Shown: positions 9,120 through 19,001, counted from the stretch's first letter. The stretch: 64,000 nt of DNA from Variovorax sp. Root473 (GCF_001426505.1 NZ_LMEV01000017.1:1620594-1684593), one strand, 5' to 3'. Translations and numbers: made by a program. The notes: generated by a model from the letters alone, not told the origin.

Positions 9120-10541
9120 ATGCCGAGCCCGCTCGAAGCGAGCGCGCAGCGTGACCGTCGCCCCGGCCTCAAGTTGGGTTTCAGCCTTTTCTGGCGCACC
9201 TTCTTCCTGCTCGCGCTGCTGCTGATCGGCTGCACGGTCGCGTGGCTGCAGACCTTCCGCTCGCTCGAGTACGAGCCACGCGCCATCCAGACCGGCCACC
9301 AGATCGCCTCGCTCGTGAACCTCACGCGCGCGGCGCTCGTGTATTCGGACGCGATCACGCGGGTCTCGCTGATCAAGACGCTGGCCGACCAGGAAGGCGT
9401 GCGCATCCTGCCGCGCGAACCCAACGACCGCTTCCAGCCCTACACCAGCGGCGCGCTCGACGAGCGCGTCACCGAAGAGCTGATCGCCCAGCTCGGCGAA
9501 GGCACCACCGTGGCCAGCCGCGTGAACGACGAAGCCGGCCTGTGGATCGGGTTCACCATCGAGAGCGACACCTACTGGCTGCTGCTCGACCCCACGCGCT
9601 TCAGCCGCGTGGGCGGGCGCACCTGGCTGGTCTGGCTCAGCACGGCGATGGCGCTGTCGCTCGCCGGCGCGGCGCTGATCACGCGACTGATCAACCTGCC
9701 GCTCAAGCAGCTGTCGCGCGCCACGCTGCAGGTGCGCGAGGGCGAGTACGAGGCGCACCGGCTCGACGAGCGGGCGCGCACCAACGAGATCCGCGCGGTG
9801 AACATCGGCTTCAATCGCATGGCCGACCAGCTCGCCAAGATCGAGCAGGACCGCGCCATCATGCTGGCCGGCATCTCGCACGACCTGCGCACGCCGCTGG
9901 CCCGGCTGCGGCTCGAAACCGAGATGAGCGTGGCCGACGAAGACGCACGCGACCACATGGCCGCCGACATCGCGCAGCTCGACGCCATCATCGACAAGTT
10001 CCTCGACTACGCCCGCCCCGACCACGTCGACCAGCGTCCGGTGCTGCTGCGCGACGTGATCGACGCCTGCACCTACGCCGTGCAGGACTACGAAGAGATG
10101 AACATCCACGTCGACGTGCCCGCCGACCTGAAGGTGATGGGCGACGAGGTGGAGCTCACGCGGGTGATCTCCAACCTGGTCGAGAACGCGCGGCGCTACG
10201 GCAAGACGCCGTCGACCGGCGTGGCCGACGTCACGATCCAGGCGCAGGCCAACAACGACGCGGTGCTGATCAAGGTGCGCGACCATGGCGCGGGCGTCGA
10301 GCCCGCCCTGCTCGTGCAGCTGACCAAGCCCTTCTTCCGCGGCGACGCCGCGCGCACCTCGGCGGCCGGCGCCGGCCTGGGGCTGTCGATCGTGGCGAAG
10401 AACATCGAGCGCATGGGCGGCACCTTTGCGCTCACCAGCACGCCGGGCCGGGGCCTCGCGGCCCACATCCGGATGCCGCGCGCGATGTCGGCAGCCGGCA
10501 AGCCCGGCAGCGACGTGCCGGGCAAGAAACAGGTCGCCTGA
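9120..10541 (+). CDS. envZ: EnvZ-type sensor histidine kinase
   Basis: Inner-membrane sensor kinase partner of the adjacent OmpR. From the ATG at 9120 (473 aa) it shows TM1 (about 24-44), a periplasmic sensor loop of about 120 residues, TM2 (168-188), a HAMP linker, the phospho-acceptor H254 in GISHDLRTPLARLRLE, and an HATPase domain with N box NLVENARRYG, G1 DHGAGV and G2 AGAGLGLSIV. A GTG at 9057 would lengthen the N-terminus by 21 polar residues; AGGT at 5 nt spacing before the ATG favours the shorter form. The periplasmic loop is longer than a minimal HK sensor and could bind a ligand. Confidence 0.9.
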   Translation: MPSPLEASAQRDRRPGLKLGFSLFWRTFFLLALLLIGCTVAWLQTFRSLEYEPRAIQTGHQIASLVNLTRAALVYSDAITRVSLIKTLADQEGVRILPREPNDRFQPYTSGALDERVTEELIAQLGEGTTVASRVNDEAGLWIGFTIESDTYWLLLDPTRFSRVGGRTWLVWLSTAMALSLAGAALITRLINLPLKQLSRATLQVREGEYEAHRLDERARTNEIRAVNIGFNRMADQLAKIEQDRAIMLAGISHDLRTPLARLRLETEMSVADEDARDHMAADIAQLDAIIDKFLDYARPDHVDQRPVLLRDVIDACTYAVQDYEEMNIHVDVPADLKVMGDEVELTRVISNLVENARRYGKTPSTGVADVTIQAQANNDAVLIKVRDHGAGVEPALLVQLTKPFFRGDAARTSAAGAGLGLSIVAKNIERMGGTFALTSTPGRGLAAHIRMPRAMSAAGKPGSDVPGKKQVA

Positions 10542-10556
10542 AGACCTGTGCGTTCG

Positions 10557-11048
10557 TCAGCGGTGCAGCAGCACCGCAGCGCGGGCTTCCATCGCCCGCC
10601 CCTCGCCCACCGGGCCGAGCTTCTCGGCCGTCTTGGCCTTCACATTGACCTGGCCGAGCGCAATGCCCAGCGTGTCGGCAATGCGCTGGCACATGGCTGG
10701 AATGTGCGACGCCAGCTTGGGCGCCTGCGCAATCACGGTGCTGTCGACGTTGCCGATCTCCCAGCCCGCCGCGCGCACGCGGCGCGCCGCCTCGGCCAGC
10801 AGCACCGCCGAATCGGCGCCGCGGAACTGGGCGTCGGTGTCGGGGAAATGCCGGCCGATGTCGCCCAGCCCGGCACCGCCGAGCAGCGCGTCGGTGATGG
10901 CGTGCAGCAGCACGTCGGCGTCCGAATGCCCGAGCAGGCCGGTGGTGTGCGGCACCTCGATGCCGCCCAGAATGAGCTTGCGCCCTGCCACCAGCTGGTG
11001 AACGTCCCAGCCTTCGCCGATGCGGATGTTGAACGGCGTCGTCGTCAT
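10557..11048 (-). CDS. ispF: 2-C-methyl-D-erythritol 2,4-cyclodiphosphate synthase
   Basis: MEP isoprenoid-pathway enzyme that cyclises CDP-ME 2-phosphate to MEcPP with release of CMP. The 163-aa protein has the metal-binding D-x-H (GEGWDVHQL, D15/H17), GHSDADVLLHAITDALLG, and the C-terminal KTAEKLG..GRG-like loop, here GPVGEGRAMEA. Its ATG overlaps the ispD stop by 4 bp (ATGA), so the two are translationally coupled. Confidence 0.97.
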   Translation of the reverse strand: MTTTPFNIRIGEGWDVHQLVAGRKLILGGIEVPHTTGLLGHSDADVLLHAITDALLGGAGLGDIGRHFPDTDAQFRGADSAVLLAEAARRVRAAGWEIGNVDSTVIAQAPKLASHIPAMCQRIADTLGIALGQVNVKAKTAEKLGPVGEGRAMEARAAVLLHR

Positions 11049-11758
11049 GCCATGGCCTTCTTGCGGCCGAGCAGAACTGCCTCGGCCAATGCGAAATCTT
11101 CGGGAAACGTGACTTTGAAGTTCTGTGCGCTGCCGGGCACCAGCAGCGGCGCCAGGCCGAGATTTTCGATGGCGCTGGCCTCGTCGGTCACCACATCGCC
11201 CACGCGCTCCAGCGCGTCGAGCAGCATGCCGATGCGAAACATTTGCGGCGTCTGGGCCTGCCACTTGTCGGCGCGCGGCAGGGTCTGCGTCGCGCGGCCG
11301 TCGGTGGACGAGACCTTCAGTGTGTCGGCCAGCCGCTGTGCCAGCAGGCCGCCGACGGCGTCGTGCTCGCAGGCGGCAATCAGCGCCTCGATCTGGCTGG
11401 ACGTGACCAGGCAGCGCGCCGCGTCGTGCACCAGCACCCAGTCGTGCGCGCCGGCGCCTTTCTGGCGCAGCGCCACCAGGCCGTTGCGCACCGAGGCGGC
11501 GCGCGTCAGGCCGCCCACGCGCAGCAGGTACTCATCCGTCGCGGGAAAGCGCGGCAACGCCGTCTGCACCTCGCGGTCCTCGGGCGACACCACCACCGCC
11601 ACCCCCGCGAAACGCCCGGCCAGCGCGCGGAATGCGTCCAGCGTGTGAGCCACCATCGACTGGCCTGCCAGGCGCCGGTACTGCTTGGGCTGCGCGCCGC
11701 CGGCACGGTGGCCGGAGCCGGCACAAGGGATCAGCACGTAGAAACGGGAAGAAGACAT
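11045..11758 (-). CDS. ispD: 2-C-methyl-D-erythritol 4-phosphate cytidylyltransferase
   Basis: MEP-pathway enzyme joining CTP and MEP to give CDP-ME. The 237-aa protein has the nucleotide-binding N-terminus (IPCAGSGHRAGGAQPKQYRRLAGQSM), the VLVHDAARC motif and a C-terminal VTDEASAIE region, as expected. It is the first gene of the ispD-ispF pair and is divergent from mfd, whose start is about 120 bp away. Confidence 0.96.
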   Translation of the reverse strand: MSSSRFYVLIPCAGSGHRAGGAQPKQYRRLAGQSMVAHTLDAFRALAGRFAGVAVVVSPEDREVQTALPRFPATDEYLLRVGGLTRAASVRNGLVALRQKGAGAHDWVLVHDAARCLVTSSQIEALIAACEHDAVGGLLAQRLADTLKVSSTDGRATQTLPRADKWQAQTPQMFRIGMLLDALERVGDVVTDEASAIENLGLAPLLVPGSAQNFKVTFPEDFALAEAVLLGRKKAMA

Positions 11759-11876
11759 GGAGGGTGCGGCACGGGCCGATGGCCGACAAGCGGATAAGGG
11801 GCCGCCATTCTAGAATTGACCTTCGCACACCCCTCGCCGTCCGGCGCGGGGTGTCGTGCATTTTTCGAACCGCTCC

Positions 11877-14800
11877 ATGGACCTCCCCCTTCTCCCGGCG
11901 GGCAAGCGTTTCACGCTGCCGCGTCCCCCGTTGTCGGCCGATGCGCTGATGCTGGCCCAGCTCGGCATGCGCGAGAAGGCCGCGGGTCGCGCCACCGCGA
12001 TGTTCACCGCCGACGCGAACGACGCCCAGCGGCTCATCGACGAGATCGCCTTCTTCGCACCCGACCTGCGCTGCGCCCTCTTCCCCGACTGGGAAACGCT
12101 GCCGTACGACAGCTTCTCGCCGCACCAGGACCTGATCAGCGAGCGCCTGGCCACGCTCTGGCGCATCAGCCAGAAAGAGGCCGACGTGGTGCTGGTGCCC
12201 GCCACCACCGCGCTCTACCGCCTCGCGCCGCCCGCGTTCCTGGCCGGCTACACCTTCCACTTCAAGGCCAAGCAGAAGCTGCAGGAGTCCAAGCTCAAGG
12301 CCCAACTCACGCTGGCCGGCTACAGCCATGTGACGCAGGTCGTGAGCCCGGGGGAGTATGCGGTGCGCGGCGGCCTGATCGACCTCTTCCCCATGGGCTC
12401 GCTGGTGCCGTTCCGCGTCGACCTGTTCGATGACGAGATCGACTCCATTCGAACCTTCGACCCCGACACCCAGCGCAGCCTCTACCCCGTGCCCGAAGTG
12501 CGCCTGCTGCCGGGCCGCGAGTTTCCGATGGACGACGATGCCCGCGCGCGCTTTCGCAGCCGCTGGCGCGAACTGCTCGAAGGCGACCCGACCAAGAGCC
12601 GCATCTACAAGGACATGGGCAACGGCGTGGCCACCGCCGGCATCGAGTACTACCTGCCGCTGTTCTTCGACGAGACGGCCACGGTGTTCGACTATCTCGG
12701 CGCCGACGCCACGGTCGTGCTGCACGGCGACCTCGAACCCGCGTTCCAGCACTTCTGGCAGGACACGAACGAGCGCTACCGCCTCGTGCAGGGCGACCCC
12801 GAGCGCCCCGCGCTGCCGCCCGAGGCGCTGTTCCTCAACGCCGAGCAGTTCTACCAGCGCGCCAAGCCACACGCGCAGCTCGCCATTCGCGGCGACATCG
12901 CCACCGATGCACCCTACGCCGAGTTCGACAAGCTGCCGCCATTCGCGGTGGTGCGCGGCGCCGAAGATCCGCTGGTCGGCCTGAAGGCCCACATCGCCGC
13001 CACGCCGCACCGCGTGCTGCTGATCGCAGAGAGCGACGGCCGCCGCGAAAGCCTGCTCGATTTCCTGCGCGCCAGCGGCGTGAACCCACCCGCCTTCGAT
13101 TCGCTGGCCGAGTTCGAAGCATCGGCCGACGAAAAAATCGGCATCGCCACTGCCGCGCTGGCCTCGGGCTTTGCGTGGCGCGAACAGGCGATCGACTTCG
13201 TCACCGAGACCGAACTGTTCGCCACCGCGCCCACCACGCGCCGGCGCGGCAAGCGGCAGGAGCAGGTCAGCGACGTCGAGGCGCTGATCAAGGACCTGTC
13301 CGAGCTCAACGTGGGCGACCCCGTGGTGCACTCCGCGCACGGCATCGGCCGCTACCGCGGTCTGATCCACATGGACCTGGGCCAGGGCGTCGACGAAGAA
13401 GGCAAGCCGCTGCTGCAGGAAATGCTGCACCTGGAGTACGCCGACAAGGCCACGCTGTACGTGCCCGTGTCGCAGCTGCACCAGATCAGCCGCTACACCG
13501 GCGTGAGCGCCGACGAGGCGCCGCTGCACAAGCTGGGCTCCGGCCAGTGGGAAAAGGCCAAGCGCAAGGCCGCCGAACAGGTGCGCGACTCGGCCGCCGA
13601 GCTGCTCAACATCTACGCCCGCCGTGCCGCACGCGAAGGCCATGCCTTCCGCTATTCAGCCGCCGACTACGAGGTGTTCGCCAACGACTTCGGCTTCCAG
13701 GAGACCGCCGACCAGAAGGCCGCGATCCACGCCGTGGTGCAGGACATGATCTCGCCCCAGCCGATGGACCGGCTGGTCTGCGGCGACGTGGGCTTCGGCA
13801 AGACCGAGGTCGCGCTGCGCGCCGCCTTCATCGCCGTCACCGGCGGCAAGCAGGTGGCCTTCCTGGCGCCCACCACGCTGCTGGCCGAGCAGCACTACCA
13901 GACGCTGGTCGACCGTTTTGCCAAATGGCCGGTGAAGGTGGCCGAGATGAGCCGCTTCCGCTCGGCCAAGGAGATCACGGCCGCCGCCAAGGGCCTGGCC
14001 GAGGGCCAGGTCGACATCGTGGTCGGCACGCACAAGCTGCTCTCGCCGTCGGTCAAGTTCAAGAACCTGGGCCTGCTCATCATCGACGAGGAGCACCGTT
14101 TCGGCGTGCGCCACAAGGAGGCGATGAAGGCGATGCGCGCCGAGGTCGACGTGCTCACGCTCACCGCCACGCCGATTCCGCGCACGCTGGGCATGGCGCT
14201 CGAGGGCCTGCGCGACCTGAGCGTGATCGCGACCGCGCCGCAGCGGCGCCTGGCGATCAAGACCTTCGTGCGCAACGAGGGCACGGGCGTGATCCGCGAG
14301 GCCGTGCTGCGCGAATTGAAGCGCGGCGGGCAGGTCTACTTCCTGCACAACGAGGTCGAGACCATCGAGAACCGGCGCCAGAAGCTCGAGGAAATCCTGC
14401 CCGAGGCCCGCATCGCCGTGGCCCACGGCCAGATGCCCGAGCGCGAACTGGAGCGCGTGATGCGCGACTTCGTGGCCCAGCGCTACAACATGCTGCTGTG
14501 CTCGACCATCATCGAGACCGGCATCGACGTGCCCACCGCCAACACCATCGTGATGAGCCGCGCCGACAAGTTCGGTCTGGCGCAGTTGCACCAGTTGCGC
14601 GGCCGCGTCGGTCGCTCACACCACCAAGCCTATGCCTACCTCATGGTGCCCGACACCGAAGGCCTGACCAAGCAGGCCTCGCAGCGGCTCGAAGCGATCC
14701 AGCAGATGGAGGAGCTCGGCTCGGGCTTCTACCTCGCGATGCACGACCTGGAGATCCGCGGCACGGGCGAAGTGCTCGGCGAGAACCAGAGCGGCAACAT

Positions 14801-15359
14801 GATGGAGATCGGCTTCCAGCTCTACAACGAGATGCTCAGCGAAGCCGTGCGCTCGCTCAAGGCCGGGCAGGAGCCCGACCTGCTGTCGCCGCTGTCGGTC
14901 ACGACCGAGATCAACCTGCACGCGCCCGCCCTCCTGCCCGACGACTACTGCGGCGACGTGCACCTGCGGCTGTCGTTCTACAAGAAGCTCGCGACCGCCA
15001 AGACGCCCGACCAGATCGACACGCTGCTCGAAGAGATCGTCGACCGCTTCGGCAAGCTGCCGCCGCAGGCGCAGACGCTCATCGACACGCACCGCCTGCG
15101 CGTGCTCGCGCGGCCCTACGGCGTGGTCAAGGTCGATGCCGCGCCGGGCATCATCAACATCACCTTCAAGAAGGACGCGCCGGTGGACGGCATGGCCATC
15201 ATCCAGCTGATCCAGAAGAACAAGCACATCAAGCTCGCCGGCAACGAGAAGCTGCGCATCGAGCGCGAACTCAAGGAGCCGAAGGACCGCGCCCAGATGG
15301 TGCGCGACGTGCTGCGCAGCCTCGGACAACCCTTCGTCAAGGAAACCGCCCCCGCATGA
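11877..15359 (+). CDS. mfd: Transcription-repair coupling factor Mfd
   Basis: DNA translocase that removes RNA polymerase stalled at lesions and recruits UvrA. The 1160-aa protein (E. coli: 1148) has the UvrB-like N-terminal module (early PDWETLPYDSFSPH), a CarD-type RNA-polymerase interaction domain (about 480-570, VGDPVVHSAHGIGRYRGL), and superfamily 2 helicase motifs: Walker A GDVGFGKTE near residue 636, DEEH near 736 and a RecG-like translocation motif, followed by the C-terminal TRCF domain. The ATG at 11877 is preferred over a GTG 21 bases upstream. Its TGA overlaps the serB ATG. Confidence 0.97.
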   Translation: MDLPLLPAGKRFTLPRPPLSADALMLAQLGMREKAAGRATAMFTADANDAQRLIDEIAFFAPDLRCALFPDWETLPYDSFSPHQDLISERLATLWRISQKEADVVLVPATTALYRLAPPAFLAGYTFHFKAKQKLQESKLKAQLTLAGYSHVTQVVSPGEYAVRGGLIDLFPMGSLVPFRVDLFDDEIDSIRTFDPDTQRSLYPVPEVRLLPGREFPMDDDARARFRSRWRELLEGDPTKSRIYKDMGNGVATAGIEYYLPLFFDETATVFDYLGADATVVLHGDLEPAFQHFWQDTNERYRLVQGDPERPALPPEALFLNAEQFYQRAKPHAQLAIRGDIATDAPYAEFDKLPPFAVVRGAEDPLVGLKAHIAATPHRVLLIAESDGRRESLLDFLRASGVNPPAFDSLAEFEASADEKIGIATAALASGFAWREQAIDFVTETELFATAPTTRRRGKRQEQVSDVEALIKDLSELNVGDPVVHSAHGIGRYRGLIHMDLGQGVDEEGKPLLQEMLHLEYADKATLYVPVSQLHQISRYTGVSADEAPLHKLGSGQWEKAKRKAAEQVRDSAAELLNIYARRAAREGHAFRYSAADYEVFANDFGFQETADQKAAIHAVVQDMISPQPMDRLVCGDVGFGKTEVALRAAFIAVTGGKQVAFLAPTTLLAEQHYQTLVDRFAKWPVKVAEMSRFRSAKEITAAAKGLAEGQVDIVVGTHKLLSPSVKFKNLGLLIIDEEHRFGVRHKEAMKAMRAEVDVLTLTATPIPRTLGMALEGLRDLSVIATAPQRRLAIKTFVRNEGTGVIREAVLRELKRGGQVYFLHNEVETIENRRQKLEEILPEARIAVAHGQMPERELERVMRDFVAQRYNMLLCSTIIETGIDVPTANTIVMSRADKFGLAQLHQLRGRVGRSHHQAYAYLMVPDTEGLTKQASQRLEAIQQMEELGSGFYLAMHDLEIRGTGEVLGENQSGNMMEIGFQLYNEMLSEAVRSLKAGQEPDLLSPLSVTTEINLHAPALLPDDYCGDVHLRLSFYKKLATAKTPDQIDTLLEEIVDRFGKLPPQAQTLIDTHRLRVLARPYGVVKVDAAPGIINITFKKDAPVDGMAIIQLIQKNKHIKLAGNEKLRIERELKEPKDRAQMVRDVLRSLGQPFVKETAPA

Positions 15360-16069
15360 GCGCTACGACAGAAATCTCCCCCGGCCTCGTCCTCCAGCGC
15401 GTGAAGCCGCCGCTGAAGCTCGCCGACTTCAAGCTGATCGCGTTCGACATGGACTCGACGCTGATCAACATCGAATGCATCGACGAGATCGCCGATGCCG
15501 TCGGCAAGAAGGCCGAGGTGGCCGCGATCACCGAAGCCACGATGCGCGGCGAGATCAAGGACTTCAAGGAAAGCCTGCGCCGCCGCGTGGCGCTGCTGCA
15601 GGGCGTGCCCGTGGCCGCGCTGCAGCAGGTGTACGACGAGCGCCTGAAGCTCAACCCCGGCGCCGCCGAGCTGGTCGCCGCCTGCAAGAAAGCCGGCCTC
15701 AAGGTGCTGCTGGTGTCCGGCGGCTTTACCTTCTTCGCGAACCGCGTGAAGGACCAGCTGGGCATCGACTTCGCGCGCTCCAACCTGCTCGACGAAGCCG
15801 ATGGCCAGCTCACCGGCCAGGTCGTGACGCAAAGCTGGGGCGACATCTGCGACGGCGCCGAAAAGCGCCGCACGCTGCTCGAAGTGGCCTCGCTCATGGG
15901 CATCTCGCCGCAAGAAACCATCGCCGTGGGCGACGGCGCCAACGACCTGCCGATGATGGGCGAGGCCGGGCTGTCGGTGGCCTATCACGCCAAGCCGAAG
16001 GTGCGCGAGCAGGCCATGGTGGCGATCAACGCGGGCGGGCTCGACCGCGTGCTGGAAATCCTGAAATGA
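15356..16069 (+). CDS. serB: Phosphoserine phosphatase SerB
   Basis: HAD-family enzyme for the last step of L-serine synthesis, hydrolysing O-phosphoserine. The 237-aa protein has the nucleophile motif DMDST (D31 nucleophile, D33 acid/base), the second motif VSGGFTFF, and VGDGANDLPMM for Mg binding. No ACT domain precedes the catalytic part, so it is shorter than enterobacterial SerB. The start overlaps the mfd stop (ATGA) and the stop overlaps the next gene's start, giving a three-gene coupled unit. Confidence 0.95.
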   Translation: MSATTEISPGLVLQRVKPPLKLADFKLIAFDMDSTLINIECIDEIADAVGKKAEVAAITEATMRGEIKDFKESLRRRVALLQGVPVAALQQVYDERLKLNPGAAELVAACKKAGLKVLLVSGGFTFFANRVKDQLGIDFARSNLLDEADGQLTGQVVTQSWGDICDGAEKRRTLLEVASLMGISPQETIAVGDGANDLPMMGEAGLSVAYHAKPKVREQAMVAINAGGLDRVLEILK

Positions 16070-17130
16070 CCGACGCCGCCCCGCTGTACCGCGCCGACGC
16101 GCTGCGCGACTACGCCAGCGCCCTGCTGCAGAAAGCGGGCCTCGCGGCCTCGATGGCCGACAGCGTCGCACGCACGCTGGTCGAAGGCGACCTGCTGGGC
16201 CACGACACGCACGGCCTCGCGCTGCTCGCCGGCTACGTGAAGGAAATCGAATCAGGCGGCATGACGCCGGGCGGCGCGCCCGAGGTGCTGTCCGACCGCC
16301 CCGCCTCTGTGCTGTGGGACGGCAAGCGCCTGCCCGGCCCCTGGCTCATGGACCAGGGCATGGACCTGCTCATTCCACGCGCGCGCGAGCTCGGCACCGC
16401 CTCGCTCGTGATCCGCCGCAGCCACCACATCGCCTGCCTCGCGGTCTACACGCTGCGCGCGCTGCAGGAAGACATGCTGATGCTGCTGGCCTGCTCCGAC
16501 CCCAACACCGCCAGCGTCGCGCCCTTCGGCGGCACGCAGGCGGTGTTCACGCCGAACCCGCTGGCAATGGGTTTTCCGCTGTCGCAGGGCGGCGTGATGG
16601 TCGACATCTCGGCCTCGATCACCACCAACGGCATGAGCAACCGCAAGCGCGCGGCCGGCGAGACCTTTGCCGAGGAATGGCTCATCGACGCATCAGGCCA
16701 ACCGTCGAACAACCCGCAGGTGCTGTTCGACCAGCCGCCCGGCACGCTGCTGCCCGTGGGCGGCCTGAGCCATGGCCACAAGGGCTACGGCATGGCACTG
16801 CTGGTCGAGACGCTCACGGCCGGCCTCGCAGGCCACGGCCGCGCCGACCCGCCCGAAGGCTGGGGTGCGACGGTGCACCTCACGCTGCACGACCTGCACG
16901 CCTTCGGCGGCAAGGACGCCTTCCTGCGCCAGATGGACCACGTGGCCGAAAAATGCCGCGACAACGCGCCCGTCGACCCGGCCAGGCCTGTGCGGCTGCC
17001 GGGGGAAGGCGGTTTGAAGCGTCGGGAAGCGCAATCGGCGAACGGGGTGCGGCTGCACCCATCGATTGCGCGCTCGCTGCAGGAAGCGGAGCAGCGGCAT
17101 GGCCTGCGGCTGGCGCAGGCGCTGATCTGA
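16066..17130 (+). CDS. Ldh2-family malate/L-lactate-type dehydrogenase
   Basis: NAD(P)-dependent oxidoreductase of the malate/L-sulfolactate/ureidoglycolate dehydrogenase family, structurally unrelated to classical Ldh. The 354-aa protein shows the family hallmarks: an early GHDTHGL motif, RRSHHIACLA with the histidine pair, SVAPFGGTQAVFTPNPLAMGFP and HGHKGYGMALLVE near the C-terminus. The exact 2-keto/2-hydroxy acid substrate cannot be told from sequence. It is coupled to serB by an ATGA overlap. Confidence 0.88.
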   Translation: MTDAAPLYRADALRDYASALLQKAGLAASMADSVARTLVEGDLLGHDTHGLALLAGYVKEIESGGMTPGGAPEVLSDRPASVLWDGKRLPGPWLMDQGMDLLIPRARELGTASLVIRRSHHIACLAVYTLRALQEDMLMLLACSDPNTASVAPFGGTQAVFTPNPLAMGFPLSQGGVMVDISASITTNGMSNRKRAAGETFAEEWLIDASGQPSNNPQVLFDQPPGTLLPVGGLSHGHKGYGMALLVETLTAGLAGHGRADPPEGWGATVHLTLHDLHAFGGKDAFLRQMDHVAEKCRDNAPVDPARPVRLPGEGGLKRREAQSANGVRLHPSIARSLQEAEQRHGLRLAQALI

Positions 17131-17143
17131 CATCCGACGGGGC

Positions 17144-17470
17144 TTATTCCTCGCCGTCGTTTCCGGCGTGCTCGGGCGCGCCCGCAGGCCGCGGCTGGCG
17201 CTTGCCTGGCTTGGCCAGGATCTCGACGTAGAACTGCGTGCCGCCCTCTTTCACCACACCGTCGATGAGGCCGGTGATGGCCGTGAGGTGGATGGTTTCG
17301 GCGGATTCCTGGGCGGTGCCGAACTTGCAGTCGAAGTCCCAGAAGTCGGCGCCTTCGGGCAGGTCGCGGCGGCGCTCGCGCTTGATGTACTTGCGGATCT
17401 CGTGCTTGACGGCTTCGAGGTGACGGTCGGGGTGCTTGCCCTCGACCTGAAGCTGGAAGGTTTTTCTCAT
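17144..17470 (-). CDS. DUF6172-type small conserved protein
   Basis: A 108-aa basic protein, start at MRKTFQLQVEGKHPDRHLEAVKHEIRKYIKRERRR. It matches what I recall of the DUF6172 family found in beta- and gammaproteobacteria: a short RNA-recognition-like beta-alpha pattern with DFWDFDCKFG and a C-terminal acidic tail. Function is unknown; an upstream in-frame ATG at 17563 runs into low-complexity sequence and is not favoured. It converges with the dehydrogenase gene. Confidence 0.75.
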   Translation of the reverse strand: MRKTFQLQVEGKHPDRHLEAVKHEIRKYIKRERRRDLPEGADFWDFDCKFGTAQESAETIHLTAITGLIDGVVKEGGTQFYVEILAKPGKRQPRPAGAPEHAGNDGEE

Positions 17471-17581
17471 GGTCGATGGTAACCCGGCCCCGCCCCGGGG
17501 CGGCCCGGCGGCGATGGCAGGCCCTTCGCGGGTCTGGCCGCTGTGTACAGTCGGCGCATTCAACGGATTACAGGTGAAAGC

Positions 17582-17809
17582 ATGGCACGCGCAAACGACT
17601 GGGCAAGCAAGGTGATGGCATTGGTGAACGGCGGCAACGCCCCGGCGGCCATTGCACAGATCAAGGTCGCGCCGTCGGTCAAGGACCTGAAGGCACTGCA
17701 GACCATCATGACGCTCTCCAAAATGAAAGGCCGCTATCCGAACGTGGATGCGGCCATTTCAGAGAACCTGGACCTGCTCGCAGCGCCCCGCCTGCACCGG
17801 TCCCCCTGA
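17582..17809 (+). CDS. Short helical protein, unknown function
   Basis: Unrecognised 75-aa protein (start ATG after GGTGAAAGC). It is mostly helical, with a well-kept central stretch IAQIKVAPSVKDLKALQTIMTLSKMKGRYPNVDAAI and no signal peptide or membrane segment. Codon use is the GC3-rich pattern of the host, which supports real coding. It is convergent with the aminotransferase gene, 4 bp apart. No function can be inferred. Confidence 0.65.
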   Translation: MARANDWASKVMALVNGGNAPAAIAQIKVAPSVKDLKALQTIMTLSKMKGRYPNVDAAISENLDLLAAPRLHRSP

Positions 17810-17813
17810 CGAT

Positions 17814-19001
17814 TTACAGGGCCTGGCCGAGGCGTTTCACGCCTTCTTCGATCTTCGCGATGTCGGCCGTGGCGAAGCTCAGGCGCAAGGTCGCCACATC
17901 GGGCTTCTCTGCGAAGAACGGCGCGCCGGGCACGAAGGCCACCAGCTTCTCGATCGCACGCTTGGCCAGCTCGTTGGCATCCGCCAGCTTGCCGTTGGCG
18001 CCCGTGAGACGCGCCCAGAAGAACAGACCGCCGTTGGGCTGCGTGAAGCTCACCGCATCGCCCAGCTCGCGTGTCAGCGCGGCGCCCATCGCTTGCGCAC
18101 GCTGGCCGTAGACCTCGCGCACATGCGCCAGCGTGCCGGGCATGCGGCCGCTCTTGAGGTACTGCGCGGCCGTGGCCTGCGCGAAGGTGCTGGTGTGGGC
18201 GTCGCTGAACTGCTTGCACATCGTCGCCTTGGCCAGCAGCTCGGGCGGAGCGATCATCCAGCCGATGCGCAGGCCGGGGCTCAGCACCTTGCTCAGACTG
18301 CCGCAGTGCGCGAGCAGTTCGCGGCTGCCGGGCACGTCCTTGCTCAGCGACATGATGGACGGCGGCGGCGCTTCGCCGAAGTACAGGTCGCCATACGGGT
18401 CGTCCTCGACGATCAGCGTCTGGTACTTCACGGCCAGCTCGAGCACCTTCTTGCGGCGTTCCAGCGTCAGCATCGCGCCGCTGGGGTTGCCAAAGGTGGG
18501 AATCAGGTAGACGAACTTGGGCTTGTGCTCGGCGATGAGTTTTTCGAGCTCGTCGGTCTTCACGCCGTTGGCGTCGATGGGCGCGCTGATGAGCTGCGCG
18601 CCGTACAGGCGGAAGCACTGGATCGTGGCCAGGAAGGTCGGACCTTCGACGATCACCTTGTCGCCGGGCGAGATCATGGTCTTGCCCAACAGGTCGAGCG
18701 CCTGCTGGCTGCCGGTGGTGACGATCAGGCCGCTGGGGTCCACGTCGACGCCCTTGGTCTTCATGAAGGCACTGAGCTGGTTGCGCAGCGGCTCGTAGCC
18801 TTCGGTGGCGCCGTACTGCAGGGCCCCGCCGGCCTCTTCGGTGAGCGCTTTGTGGCTCGCCTCCTTCAGGCCCTCGACGTCGAACATGGCGCTGTCGGGA
18901 AAGCCGCCCGCGAAGCTGATGATGCCGGGCTTGCCCAGCAGCTTGAAGAGTTCGCGGATGGCGGAGGTTTCGACGTTGTCGAGGCGGGAGGCGAATTGCA
19001 T
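17814..19001 (-). CDS. PLP-dependent class I/II aminotransferase (LysN/2-aminoadipate type)
   Basis: Fold-type I transaminase of the group that includes 2-aminoadipate and aromatic or branched-chain amino acid aminotransferases. The 395-aa protein has an N-terminal ISFAGGFPD substrate loop, GSQQALDLLGK, the N172-P-S-G motif, a D201-x-Y (DDPYGDLYF), and the PLP lysine K238 in SLSKVLSPGLRIGW. There is no N-terminal GntR DNA-binding domain, so it is not an MocR regulator. The start MQFASRLDN is chosen over an upstream ATG that extends into the hipBA promoter. The amino donor is unknown. Confidence 0.88.
   Translation of the reverse strand: MQFASRLDNVETSAIRELFKLLGKPGIISFAGGFPDSAMFDVEGLKEASHKALTEEAGGALQYGATEGYEPLRNQLSAFMKTKGVDVDPSGLIVTTGSQQALDLLGKTMISPGDKVIVEGPTFLATIQCFRLYGAQLISAPIDANGVKTDELEKLIAEHKPKFVYLIPTFGNPSGAMLTLERRKKVLELAVKYQTLIVEDDPYGDLYFGEAPPPSIMSLSKDVPGSRELLAHCGSLSKVLSPGLRIGWMIAPPELLAKATMCKQFSDAHTSTFAQATAAQYLKSGRMPGTLAHVREVYGQRAQAMGAALTRELGDAVSFTQPNGGLFFWARLTGANGKLADANELAKRAIEKLVAFVPGAPFFAEKPDVATLRLSFATADIAKIEEGVKRLGQAL

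Noticed and set aside
13175..16069. Apparent long fusion of an mfd-region frame with SerB
   Set aside because: The frame upstream of 15356 is out of phase with Mfd and low complexity; it stays open only because of GC bias. SerB starts at its own ATG overlapping the mfd stop.
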